Shown: one piece after another, positions 1 to 7,549 of the stretch
Layout: each line of letters starts with the position of its first letter
Numbering within the stretch: position 1 is the first letter of the stretch
Assembly (NCBI GenBank): GCA_018715365.1
Contig: DVLU01000007.1
Location: forward strand, 1 to 37,202
Source: Candidatus Ornithomonoglobus intestinigallinarum
Lineage (GTDB): Bacteria; Bacillota; Clostridia; UBA1381
Length of the DNA: 37,202 nt
Direction of reading: 5' to 3'
Made by a program: the position numbers and the translations under genes
Notes under the pieces: generated by a model
What the model was told of the DNA's origin: nothing
Database searches by the model: none
Seen by the model: the letters and a program-made list of their open reading frames with translations, nothing else

Positions 1-65
1 CTGACGGAGAATTCGCTAATGAAAATCTGTGAATTTCACGATTTTTCTCTTTTCCCGTAAAAATG

Positions 66-107
66 AAAAAACGCCGGAAACCCTTGATTTTACTTACGTT
101 TCCGGCG
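66..107 (-). terminator. Rho-independent terminator downstream of tRNA-Arg
   Basis: Perfect 10-bp inverted repeat CGCCGGAAAC (72-81) / GTTTCCGGCG (98-107), followed on the minus strand by a T-rich run (complement of 66-71); lies just 3' of the tRNA. Confidence 0.8.
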
Positions 108-114
108 GAGTTTT

Positions 115-191
115 TGGCGTTCCCGAGGTGATTCGAACACCCGACCTACCGCTTAGGAGGCGGTCGCTCTATCCAGCTGAGCTACGGAAAC
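115..191 (-). tRNA. tRNA-Arg (anticodon CCT), CCA encoded
   Basis: Minus strand GTTTCCGTAGCTCAGCTGGATAGAGCGACCGCCTCCTAAGCGGTAGGTCGGGTGTTCGAATCACCTCGGGAACG-CCA; acceptor stem GTTTCCG/CGGGAAC, anticodon stem ACCGC/GCGGT with loop CTCCTAA, T-arm GGTTCGAATC-type motif. Confidence 0.97.
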
Positions 192-209
192 ATCTTTGAA
201 ATCTATTCA

Positions 210-238
210 ATTATAGGTACAAACTAACTCAATGTCAA
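210..238 (-). promoter_or_regulatory. Sigma-A promoter for tRNA-Arg
   Basis: Minus strand TTGACA (233-238), 17-nt spacer, TATAAT (210-215), just upstream of the tRNA. Confidence 0.8.
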
Positions 239-274
239 TCGCCTTTGCCCCAAAGGCGGTCGTTATAACATATT

Positions 275-314
275 CTTAGGAGGCGGTCGCTCTATCCTGC
301 TGAGCTATAGCGAC
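275..314 (-). pseudogene. Truncated tRNA-Arg: 5' half only, ending in the anticodon loop
   Basis: Minus strand GTCGCTATAGCTCAGCAGGATAGAGCGACCGCCTCCTAAG is almost identical to the D-arm and anticodon 5' half of the adjacent tRNA-Arg(CCT); no anticodon 3' strand, T-arm or 3' acceptor follows. Confidence 0.8.
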
Positions 315-354
315 ATAAATATATTTTTCGGCTTTTCCGAGCCGCAGCTGCGGC

Positions 355-1191
355 TCAGAAAAGCTTTTTTGCCATTACTACCGTACGCTCGTTCGAACGG
401 CTGTAGGAGCACGTTGACAGCGTGAGCAGCGCATCGCCGTAGCTCACGTCAACTCCCGTATCGTAAAACGAGCGTTCCTTCGCTTCCTTCACATATTCCT
501 CGAAATCGTTCTTATCCTTAAACATCGTTTTCGAGTAATATTTAAATTCATCCGGCGCGCCCACCTTTGTTGAAAACACCGCAAACACCGCATATTCGCC
601 GCGCTTGTAGTTTGTGTCAAACTTCACCTTCGGATGCGCTTCAAAAAAATCGCGGTCCTCATAATCGAGAAGATGGGCAAACATCGAGCCGTCGCGCATA
701 TTATGCGCATATATTATTATATTGTCGCTCGGAAGCGACAAATCGCAGTCGCCGTCAATAAACGGCAGGCCGCTGTATTGATATTCCTTATCAAAATTGC
801 GGTGCAGATAAAATTCGTTATCGCCCGCCCTGTGCATAACGGGATAATCTATTTTTGTGCCGGGTATGCTCACCCAGCCCGCCATGTCGCTGTTTTTGCG
901 GTATGCGTTGTAATAGCCCAAAAGCATACCGTTTTCCGCGTACCTTTCCTGCAGCGGCTCCTCGGACTCGGCTTCCGGCTCCGGCTGCGCTTCTTCCTTC
1001 GGCGCATCGCCGCCCCCGCCTTCATCCACAAGCTCGCGTATCTCCTCAATATCGTTTGCGGCCCGGCAGCTCTCATAAAAATACTTGCCGAGATACGCCG
1101 CACAGGCTGCAAGAACGCATAAAGAAAGGATCAGAACAATACGCTTGGGCCAAGCCTTTTCATTCCGACCCTTTCCCTCTGTATATCTCAT
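355..1191 (-). CDS. srtB: Class B sortase
   Basis: N-terminal TM segment; WVSIPGTKIDYPVMHRAGDNEFYLHRNF, IIIYAHNMRDGSMFAHL (catalytic His) and LTLSTCSYSRSNERTVVMAKKL (catalytic Cys and Arg). Confidence 0.93.
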   Translation of the reverse strand: MRYTEGKGRNEKAWPKRIVLILSLCVLAACAAYLGKYFYESCRAANDIEEIRELVDEGGGGDAPKEEAQPEPEAESEEPLQERYAENGMLLGYYNAYRKNSDMAGWVSIPGTKIDYPVMHRAGDNEFYLHRNFDKEYQYSGLPFIDGDCDLSLPSDNIIIYAHNMRDGSMFAHLLDYEDRDFFEAHPKVKFDTNYKRGEYAVFAVFSTKVGAPDEFKYYSKTMFKDKNDFEEYVKEAKERSFYDTGVDVSYGDALLTLSTCSYSRSNERTVVMAKKLF

Positions 1192-2351
1192 TATTTGTTG
1201 TTCTTATTCTTTTTTGACGTTATTCCGATATAAACAACTGCCGCAAGAGCCATTCCGGCAACCACCGAAACGCCTATTATGGGAGCGTTATCACCTGTTT
1301 TCGGATTTGCCTTTGCCGTTGCCGTCGCTGTCGGACGCGTTGTGCGTCTGGGCGTCGACGTCGGGCGCGCTGTTGCACGTGCCGCGGCACGCGGCGTTGC
1401 CGTTGCCGTCGGGTTCCTGAACTGAACGTATGAGCCGTTCGGTCCCGTTACCGTTACCTTGTCGCCTTCTCTAAGCGTTGTCACCGACTGCGAATTTGAC
1501 GTTGTGAGGTCAAATTCCGCCTTCTTGTTTCCGCTGCTGTCAGTTATAACAACGTGGCCGCTTCCTTCAAGCCTGTATGAACCGGGCGTTACCGAATCGG
1601 GAACGTCATCGTCCTTTGTTACGGCCACCGTTATCGTCTTTGCCGGAGCTGTCGGCGTGGGCGCTGCCGTTGCGGTTGCACGTGCCGACGGAGCTGTTGT
1701 GTTTGAAACGGACGGTGTTGTCGGCGCGGCTGTATTTGAAACAGCGGGCGACGGCGTGGGCTCAAACTCATCCGTATCGTCCGTATACGCAAGCTTCCAC
1801 ACAACATCCGACGGGCTGTCGGAAAGCTGCGACGTGTTTACTTCATCGTTTACCGAAACGTATATTTTATACGTTTCCTCATCGCTTCTGTTTTTATTGT
1901 TATTCAGCGTACCGAGATTTATGCGTTTGAGCGTTTCGCCCGTCGGGGCGTTTGCCTCCTCATCGTCATAAATTACCGTTCCGCGCTCGTTCGTAATGCG
2001 CACGGAATAATAATCGACGGCCGTATATGTATCGGCGGGAGCATAGCCCGACTTTTCGGGCAGCTCAAGCTCAAGCCAATAATTTATCGGCAACGACGTT
2101 GCGCTCGTGCTCGATATTGTTATATCCTGAACTATATCCTTTGTTGCCGTAAGGCTGTCAAGCTCGGTGAGCATGTCTGTTATATCAAAATCATATATAT
2201 TGCCATCCGTTCCCGACGGGAATGTTTTGCTTTCCGGAGTTCCCTTCGGCGTTGTCACGCTGACGCTCGAAAGCTCACCCGCCGCAAAAACACCGGCTGC
2301 GCTTACGAGGATCATTGCTGCTGACATTAGCGCGGCAAATATCTTCTTCAT
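1191..2351 (-). CDS. Sortase-anchored surface protein with NPKTG sorting signal
   Basis: Signal peptide; Thr/Ala/Pro-rich linkers; C-terminal NPKTGD, hydrophobic segment and KKNKNNK tail. Its stop overlaps the sortase start (TAATG). Confidence 0.9.
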   Translation of the reverse strand: MKKIFAALMSAAMILVSAAGVFAAGELSSVSVTTPKGTPESKTFPSGTDGNIYDFDITDMLTELDSLTATKDIVQDITISSTSATSLPINYWLELELPEKSGYAPADTYTAVDYYSVRITNERGTVIYDDEEANAPTGETLKRINLGTLNNNKNRSDEETYKIYVSVNDEVNTSQLSDSPSDVVWKLAYTDDTDEFEPTPSPAVSNTAAPTTPSVSNTTAPSARATATAAPTPTAPAKTITVAVTKDDDVPDSVTPGSYRLEGSGHVVITDSSGNKKAEFDLTTSNSQSVTTLREGDKVTVTGPNGSYVQFRNPTATATPRAAARATARPTSTPRRTTRPTATATAKANPKTGDNAPIIGVSVVAGMALAAVVYIGITSKKNKNNK

Positions 2352-2561
2352 TTTATATCGCTCCTTTTATCAGATACTATCTGTACTTTTTATCATACCA
2401 CAAATAATATTGTTTGTCACGTGTTATTTAATATAAAATTGCATTTTGTTTATTGTGCACAGTTTCTCATTGAAATTTCATCTACAATTTATAAATGATA
2501 TTTGCCCGTACACGTGATATAATATATACTGACTTTAAAACCGGGAAAGGGGGATTACGCT

Positions 2562-3743
2562 GTGCCGGATTACAATAAGCTTTCCGACGCGCTTCAGATG
2601 CGGATAATGCGCGAAAATCCTTCGCTCATAAATTTCACCGGCGGCGCCGTAAGGCGCGACACGGAGCGCGACAAGGCCAATTTATGGCGGCCCGCTTATA
2701 TACGCGACACGGAAAAAATACTTCATTCACTCTATTACAACCGCTATGCCGACAAAACGCAGGTTTTTTCGTTTTACAAAAACGACGATATTTCTCACAG
2801 GGGCTATCATGTGCAGCTTGTTTCGCGTACCGCCCGCGACATAGGCAGGGTGCTCGGGCTTGACTGCGATCTGATAGAGGCAATAGCGCTCGGTCATGAC
2901 ATCGGCCACACGCCGTTCGGCCATGCGGGCGAGAGCTTTTTAAGCGAGATATATTTTGAGAGGACGGGGCGGTATTTCAATCATAACGTCCAAAGCGTAA
3001 GAGTGCTCGATTCGATATTGAAGCTGAATCTTTCGCTGCAGACTCTTGACGGAATACTTTGCCACAACGGGAAGGCGGAGCTTACCGATTATGCGCCGTC
3101 GGAGCTGTCGGGCTTTGAAGAATTTGACGAAAAGGTTGAACGCTGCTATACGGACGAATCGTTTATAAAAACGCTCGTTCCGAATACGCTCGAGGGGTGT
3201 GTTGTTCGCATATCCGATATGATAGCGTATGTGGGAAAGGACAGGCAGGACGCAATAAAAACGCATATGATCGCTTCCGAGGATGTGTTTGACGAAAGCA
3301 GCATAGGCAAATACAATGCGGCAATGATTAACAATCTTATCGTAAACATAATCGAAAACAGCTACGGCAGGGACCGCATAATAATGGATAAGGTCCACTG
3401 CGACGCGCTGAAAAAAGCAAAGCGCGATAATTTTGATATGATTTACAAAAACGGCGCGTCATCGGAATATTACAGCGAAATAATACGTCCCATGTTCAAA
3501 AAGGTATACGGCAAAATCCTTGACGACCTTGCCGTAGGCAACACCGCGGCGCCCGTGTACAAGCACCATATAGACGTTATAAGGAATGCCGTGCGGTTCC
3601 GCGGCGAATCCGATTACGAAAAAACGGAGCCCGATCAAATTGCCGTTGATTTTATCGCAAGCATGACGGATGATTATTTTATAGATTTTTATGAATATTA
3701 TTTCGGAAAATCCAAAATAAAGTATATTCCTTATTTTGTGTGA
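2562..3743 (+). CDS. dgt: Deoxyguanosinetriphosphate triphosphohydrolase-like HD-domain protein
   Basis: RDTERDKANLWRPAYIRDTEK, HRGYHVQLVSRTARDIGRVLGLD, ALGHDIGHTPFGHAGE (HD motif); GTG start after a GGAAAGGGGG RBS. Confidence 0.88.
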   Translation: MPDYNKLSDALQMRIMRENPSLINFTGGAVRRDTERDKANLWRPAYIRDTEKILHSLYYNRYADKTQVFSFYKNDDISHRGYHVQLVSRTARDIGRVLGLDCDLIEAIALGHDIGHTPFGHAGESFLSEIYFERTGRYFNHNVQSVRVLDSILKLNLSLQTLDGILCHNGKAELTDYAPSELSGFEEFDEKVERCYTDESFIKTLVPNTLEGCVVRISDMIAYVGKDRQDAIKTHMIASEDVFDESSIGKYNAAMINNLIVNIIENSYGRDRIIMDKVHCDALKKAKRDNFDMIYKNGASSEYYSEIIRPMFKKVYGKILDDLAVGNTAAPVYKHHIDVIRNAVRFRGESDYEKTEPDQIAVDFIASMTDDYFIDFYEYYFGKSKIKYIPYFV

Positions 3744-3770
3744 GATGGGCTGTCGCTTTCAGCGCAGATC

Positions 3771-3796
3771 ACAACATAGCATAAAAGCTATGTTGT
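3771..3796. repeat. Perfect 10-bp hairpin downstream of dgt
   Basis: ACAACATAGC-ATAAAA-GCTATGTTGT. Confidence 0.7.
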
Positions 3797-3871
3797 TACG
3801 AACAAAACGCACCGCTCGGAGTACACAAAGTACGCCGTCGGGTGCGTTTCGTCCGTTCTGCATCTAAAATC
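3797..3871 (-). repeat. Dispersed imperfect-palindrome repeat, copy 1
   Basis: The reverse complement, GATTTTAGATGCAGAACGGACGAAACGCACCCGACGGCGTACTTTGTGTACTCCGAGCGGTGCGTTTTGTTC, aligns along its length with 8875-8951. Confidence 0.75.
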
Positions 3872-4273
3872 GAGCAGCCCTATGCGATTCTTAACACGAT
3901 AGGTCTTTTCTGTTTTTCTATATTTACGCGGGGCTCCGCACCCCCGTTTTTTGTTTCCGCCGCGGATATGCGGCAAATTATATTGTATAATGTTCACAAA
4001 AGTTCTGCAAACCTTCAAAAATCGCTGTTTTGCGGAATTTTTTTCGGGATTCCGCATATTGCCGTCATTTTTTTGTTCTCGAAATTTACGTTTTCCCCCG
4101 CTTTTTGCCTGTTTGGACACGCACGTAACGAAATACGCTCCGGCGTATTGCAACGCGCCGTTTATGTGTATATAATTCAATATGCCGGCAGCTGTAAAGC
4201 ATATTTCATCCGGCAGTGACAATTTTATGCTCGGGGGAGGCTGTAATGTCTCGCCCGATTTTTTATGCCGGAA

Positions 4274-4912
4274 TCACTTGCAGAAAACATGCTTGCCTAT
4301 CTGCTTTATTACCGGCCTTGACCATATCCAGTCGGAGGTTGCCGTTGCGGGATTGTAATAATACACAGCGCCGCCTGTAGGGTCCCAGCCGTTTAGCGCA
4401 TCCTGCGCCGCCCTGTAGCACGAATCCTGTATCGGCTTGTTTATCTGGCCGTCGACAACCGCCGTAAACGCACCCTGCTGATATATTACCCCGGCTATCG
4501 TATTCGGGAATGACGAATGCTTTACGCGGTTTAAGACAACCGCTCCGACAGCCACCTGCCCCTCATACGGCTCTCCCCTCGCCTCTCCGTTTATGACCAT
4601 CGCAAGCAGCGTTTTGTCGTTTGACGACGAGGATGACGAGGACGAGGTGCTCAAGCCTATTTTCGCAAGCGTTGCGTTTCCGCATATACCGTCGGGCGTA
4701 AGGCCGTGACGGCACTGAAACGCTTTTACGGCCTCAGCCGTGCGCCAGCCGTATATGCCGTCAACAACGCCGTTGTAATAATCCCAGTTTTTAAGACGCG
4801 TTTGAATATTTATTACCTCCTGCCCTCTCGAGCCTATTTTTGAAAGAGCAAACGCGTCAAACGATGACAGCATGCAAGCAAGCGCAATAATAAAAGCAGC
4901 TTTTCGCTTCAT
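4274..4912 (-). CDS. sleB: Cell wall hydrolase SleB (spore cortex-lytic type) with peptidoglycan-binding domain
   Basis: Signal peptide; PG_binding_1 repeat (GSRGQEVINIQTRLKNWDYYNGVVDGIYGWRTAEAVKAFQ); Ser-rich linker; Hydrolase_2 domain (LLAMVINGEARGEPYEGQVAVGAVVLNRVK...FPNTIAGVIYQ). Confidence 0.92.
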   Translation of the reverse strand: MKRKAAFIIALACMLSSFDAFALSKIGSRGQEVINIQTRLKNWDYYNGVVDGIYGWRTAEAVKAFQCRHGLTPDGICGNATLAKIGLSTSSSSSSSSNDKTLLAMVINGEARGEPYEGQVAVGAVVLNRVKHSSFPNTIAGVIYQQGAFTAVVDGQINKPIQDSCYRAAQDALNGWDPTGGAVYYYNPATATSDWIWSRPVIKQIGKHVFCK

Positions 4913-5012
4913 GATTTTTGTTTCATTCCTTTCGCGGGCTGTGTTTTATGTGCCCGTTATTCCTATTTTTGCCGTTATGCTTATATTTTATACCGCAAAA
5001 CAATCCTCCGCG

Positions 5013-6077
5013 TCAGCTGTTACGCGTTTTTACAAATGATATATCTATAATCCGCGCATCGTTTTTTGTGTAACGGCCCGCTTTTATAACCCATTCTGCG
5101 TCGGCGGGTTCTGCCCGCGTCCGGCCGTCAAGCGAAATTATATTTGAAATTGTCTGGAGCATTTTTACGGCGTCGCGCCCGTTTTTGGCGTAATCGGCTA
5201 TAAGCTCCGTAACTCCGGCATCGGCTTCAAGGCGGAGCTTATATTTTGCGTTTTCGATTATTCTTATAATATCCTCCCGCCCGAGCTGTGCAAAAAACAC
5301 CTCGACGCATCTTGAACGGACGGCTTCCGGAATATCGGACGGCGATTTTGTTGTTGCGCCTATAAGCCTGAAATCGGCGGGAAGGCCGTTTCTGAAAATA
5401 TCATGGATATATGCCGGTATTTTTTTGTTTGATGCCGAATAATACGCGCTTTCAAAATATACGCGCCTGTCCTCAAGCACCTTGAGCAGCCTGTTAAGCT
5501 GAATATCTGGCAGCTCGCCTATCTCGTCTATAAACAAAACGCCACCGTGAGCCTTTGTTACGGCCCCCTCCTTCGGCTGCGGCACGCCCGTTTCGCCGAA
5601 CGCGCCGGCACCCTGATATATCGGGTCATGAACCGAGCCTATGAGCGGATCGGCAATGCTGCGCTCGTCAAAACGCATTATTGTGGCATCGGCTTCTATA
5701 AATTTCGCTGTTTTCAAAAACGGCGTGCCACGGCTTTTTTTCGCCTCCTCAAGCGCCAACCTTGCCGCTGCCGTTTTGCCCACTCCGGGCGGTCCGTAAA
5801 TTATTACGTGCTGCGGATTTGTTCCGCAAAGCGCTGCCTTTAACGCACGCACGCCCTCCTCCTGCCCTATTATTTCCGACATCTCCGCCGGACGCGCCGC
5901 CTCCGTAAGCGGCTCCGTTAGCGTTATGCGCCGCAGCCTGTTTATATGCTCCGCTTCGCGCTTCCCCTCCTCCGCCGCTGCCCTATCGCTGCCGCTTTCG
6001 TTTTTAAGGCGCATAAAAAAATACATTCCTATTACTATCGTGAATATCAGCTGCACCGCAGCCGCAAAAGCCTCCAT
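5013..6077 (-). CDS. LonB-type AAA+ ATPase without a C-terminal Lon protease domain
   Basis: N-terminal TM; Walker A GPPGVGKTAAAR; Walker B GGVLFIDEIGEL; LonB signature DPLIGSVHDPIYQGAGAFGETGVPQPKEGAVTKAHGG; ends about 20 aa after the AAA+ lid. Confidence 0.88.
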   Translation of the reverse strand: MEAFAAAVQLIFTIVIGMYFFMRLKNESGSDRAAAEEGKREAEHINRLRRITLTEPLTEAARPAEMSEIIGQEEGVRALKAALCGTNPQHVIIYGPPGVGKTAAARLALEEAKKSRGTPFLKTAKFIEADATIMRFDERSIADPLIGSVHDPIYQGAGAFGETGVPQPKEGAVTKAHGGVLFIDEIGELPDIQLNRLLKVLEDRRVYFESAYYSASNKKIPAYIHDIFRNGLPADFRLIGATTKSPSDIPEAVRSRCVEVFFAQLGREDIIRIIENAKYKLRLEADAGVTELIADYAKNGRDAVKMLQTISNIISLDGRTRAEPADAEWVIKAGRYTKNDARIIDISFVKTRNS

Positions 6078-6202
6078 TACAGCTCAGCCTTCCTTTCTCT
6101 CTTTTTGGTTTATTTTCTTTGCTATTATTTTTGCTCCGGCGGTAATTCTTATTCGGAAATAAAAAATTTCCAATACGGTTTATTTAAAAAGCAAAAATAT
6201 AT

Positions 6203-6231
6203 TTGACAAACAAACATTTGTGTGGTATAAT
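6203..6231 (+). promoter_or_regulatory. Consensus sigma-A promoter of the radical-SAM operon
   Basis: TTGACA (6203-6208), 17-nt spacer, TATAAT (6226-6231), upstream of the ATG at 6269. Confidence 0.85.
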
Positions 6232-6268
6232 GAGGATAGTATTAAAGTATCATTAAAGGGATGATATT

Positions 6269-7549
6269 ATGGATATAAAGGAAAAGCTTCACATATTGTC
6301 CGACGCGGCAAAATACGACGTTGCCTGCACCTCATCGGGCTCGAAAAGAACAAACAAAAACGGCGGGATAGGCTCTGCCTTTGAGGCCGGCATATGCCAC
6401 AGCTTCAGCGCCGACGGCAGGTGCATTTCGCTTTTAAAGGTGCTGTTTTCAAATTGCTGCATATACGACTGCCAATATTGCGTGAACAGACGTTCGAATG
6501 ATGTTCCGCGCGCATCGTTTACCCCGCGCGAAATCGCGGAGCTTACCATGGAATTTTACAGGCGCAATTATATAGAGGGGCTGTTTTTAAGCAGCGCCGT
6601 GATAAAAAATCCCGACTACACAACAGAGCTTATAATAAGCGCGATAAGCATTTTACGGCACGAATACAGCTTCAACGGCTATATTCACGCGAAAGCGATT
6701 CCCGGCGCATCGGACGAGCTTGTTTTGCAGCTCGGTCTGCTTGTTGACAGGCTGAGCGTAAATATAGAGCTGCCGTCGCAGCAATCGCTTAAGCTGCTTG
6801 CGCCGCAGAAAACAAAGGAAAATATTTTATCGCCGATGCGCCGTATACGAAACGGCATAACGCAGTCAAAGCAGGAGCTTGCCGTATACCGCCGCGCGCC
6901 GAAATTTGTCCCGGCGGGTCAAAGCACGCAGATGATTATAGGCGCAACCGGCGAAAGCGACAGAGATATAATACGTCTTTCCGAGGGGCTTTACGGCAAA
7001 ATGCAAATGAAGCGTGTTTTTTATTCGGCATATGTGCCGGTCGGAACAAATCCGCTGCTGCCCGCCGGCGCTCCGCCGCTTTTAAGGGAGCACAGGCTTT
7101 ACCAAGCCGACTGGCTTCTTCGTTTTTACGGCTTTTCGGCAAACGAGCTTTTGAGCGAAGGCGATCCGTATTTCAGCAATATTATCGATCCGAAATGCCA
7201 ATGGGCGCTTTCCCATCTTGAGCTGTTCCCGGTTGAGATAAATTCAGCGCCGTATGAGCTTTTGCTGCGCGTTCCCGGTATAGGCGTGCGCAGCGCGCTT
7301 AAAATTGTCAAGGCAAGGCGGTATTCGAGACTGGCTTTTGAGGACCTTAAAAAGATGAGGATTTCTATAAAGCGCGCAAAATATTTTATAACCGCAAACG
7401 GACGAACGTGCGATAATTTATGGCTTCGCTACGAGCTTATCACTCCGTCGCTGCTTGCCGACGGCGGCGCGGGCAGCGGTCAGATAAGCCTGTTTGACAA
7501 TAATCCGTCAAGGGAGGATAAAGTAAAATGCTTAACGGGAGAGATGTGA
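6269..7549 (+). CDS. Putative DNA modification/repair radical SAM protein (TIGR03916-like)
   Basis: Radical-SAM Cys motif CCIYDCQYC; characteristic N-terminus SDAAKYDVACTSSGSKR...GICHSFSADGRCISLLKVLFSN; C-terminal helix-hairpin-helix LLRVPGIGVRSALKIVKARR. Confidence 0.9.
   Translation: MDIKEKLHILSDAAKYDVACTSSGSKRTNKNGGIGSAFEAGICHSFSADGRCISLLKVLFSNCCIYDCQYCVNRRSNDVPRASFTPREIAELTMEFYRRNYIEGLFLSSAVIKNPDYTTELIISAISILRHEYSFNGYIHAKAIPGASDELVLQLGLLVDRLSVNIELPSQQSLKLLAPQKTKENILSPMRRIRNGITQSKQELAVYRRAPKFVPAGQSTQMIIGATGESDRDIIRLSEGLYGKMQMKRVFYSAYVPVGTNPLLPAGAPPLLREHRLYQADWLLRFYGFSANELLSEGDPYFSNIIDPKCQWALSHLELFPVEINSAPYELLLRVPGIGVRSALKIVKARRYSRLAFEDLKKMRISIKRAKYFITANGRTCDNLWLRYELITPSLLADGGAGSGQISLFDNNPSREDKVKCLTGEM

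Noticed and set aside
634-1122. Long ORFs antisense to the sortase gene, and similar antisense ORFs throughout the glg locus, argH and rqcH (for example 11881-12768, 15183-15920, 20101-20859)
   Set aside because: They mirror strongly supported genes on the other strand and show low-complexity or Arg/Cys/His-rich translations typical of antisense shadows.
1459-1971. 170-aa plus-strand ORF antisense to the NPKTG protein
   Set aside because: Val/Ser-rich translation arises from the antisense of the Thr/Ala/Pro repeats; no RBS or recognised motif.
3788-4222. 144-aa minus-strand ORF and overlapping plus-strand ORFs (3842-4219, 3951-4175) in the dgt-sleB gap
   Set aside because: Composition is not protein-like, the reading frame runs through the palindromic repeat, and no convincing RBS or motif was seen; treated as spurious.
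4600-4650. Simple-sequence tract in sleB (GACGAGGATGACGAGGACGAGG)
   Set aside because: Encodes the Ser-rich interdomain linker of SleB; ordinary low-complexity linker, not a CRISPR or regulatory repeat.
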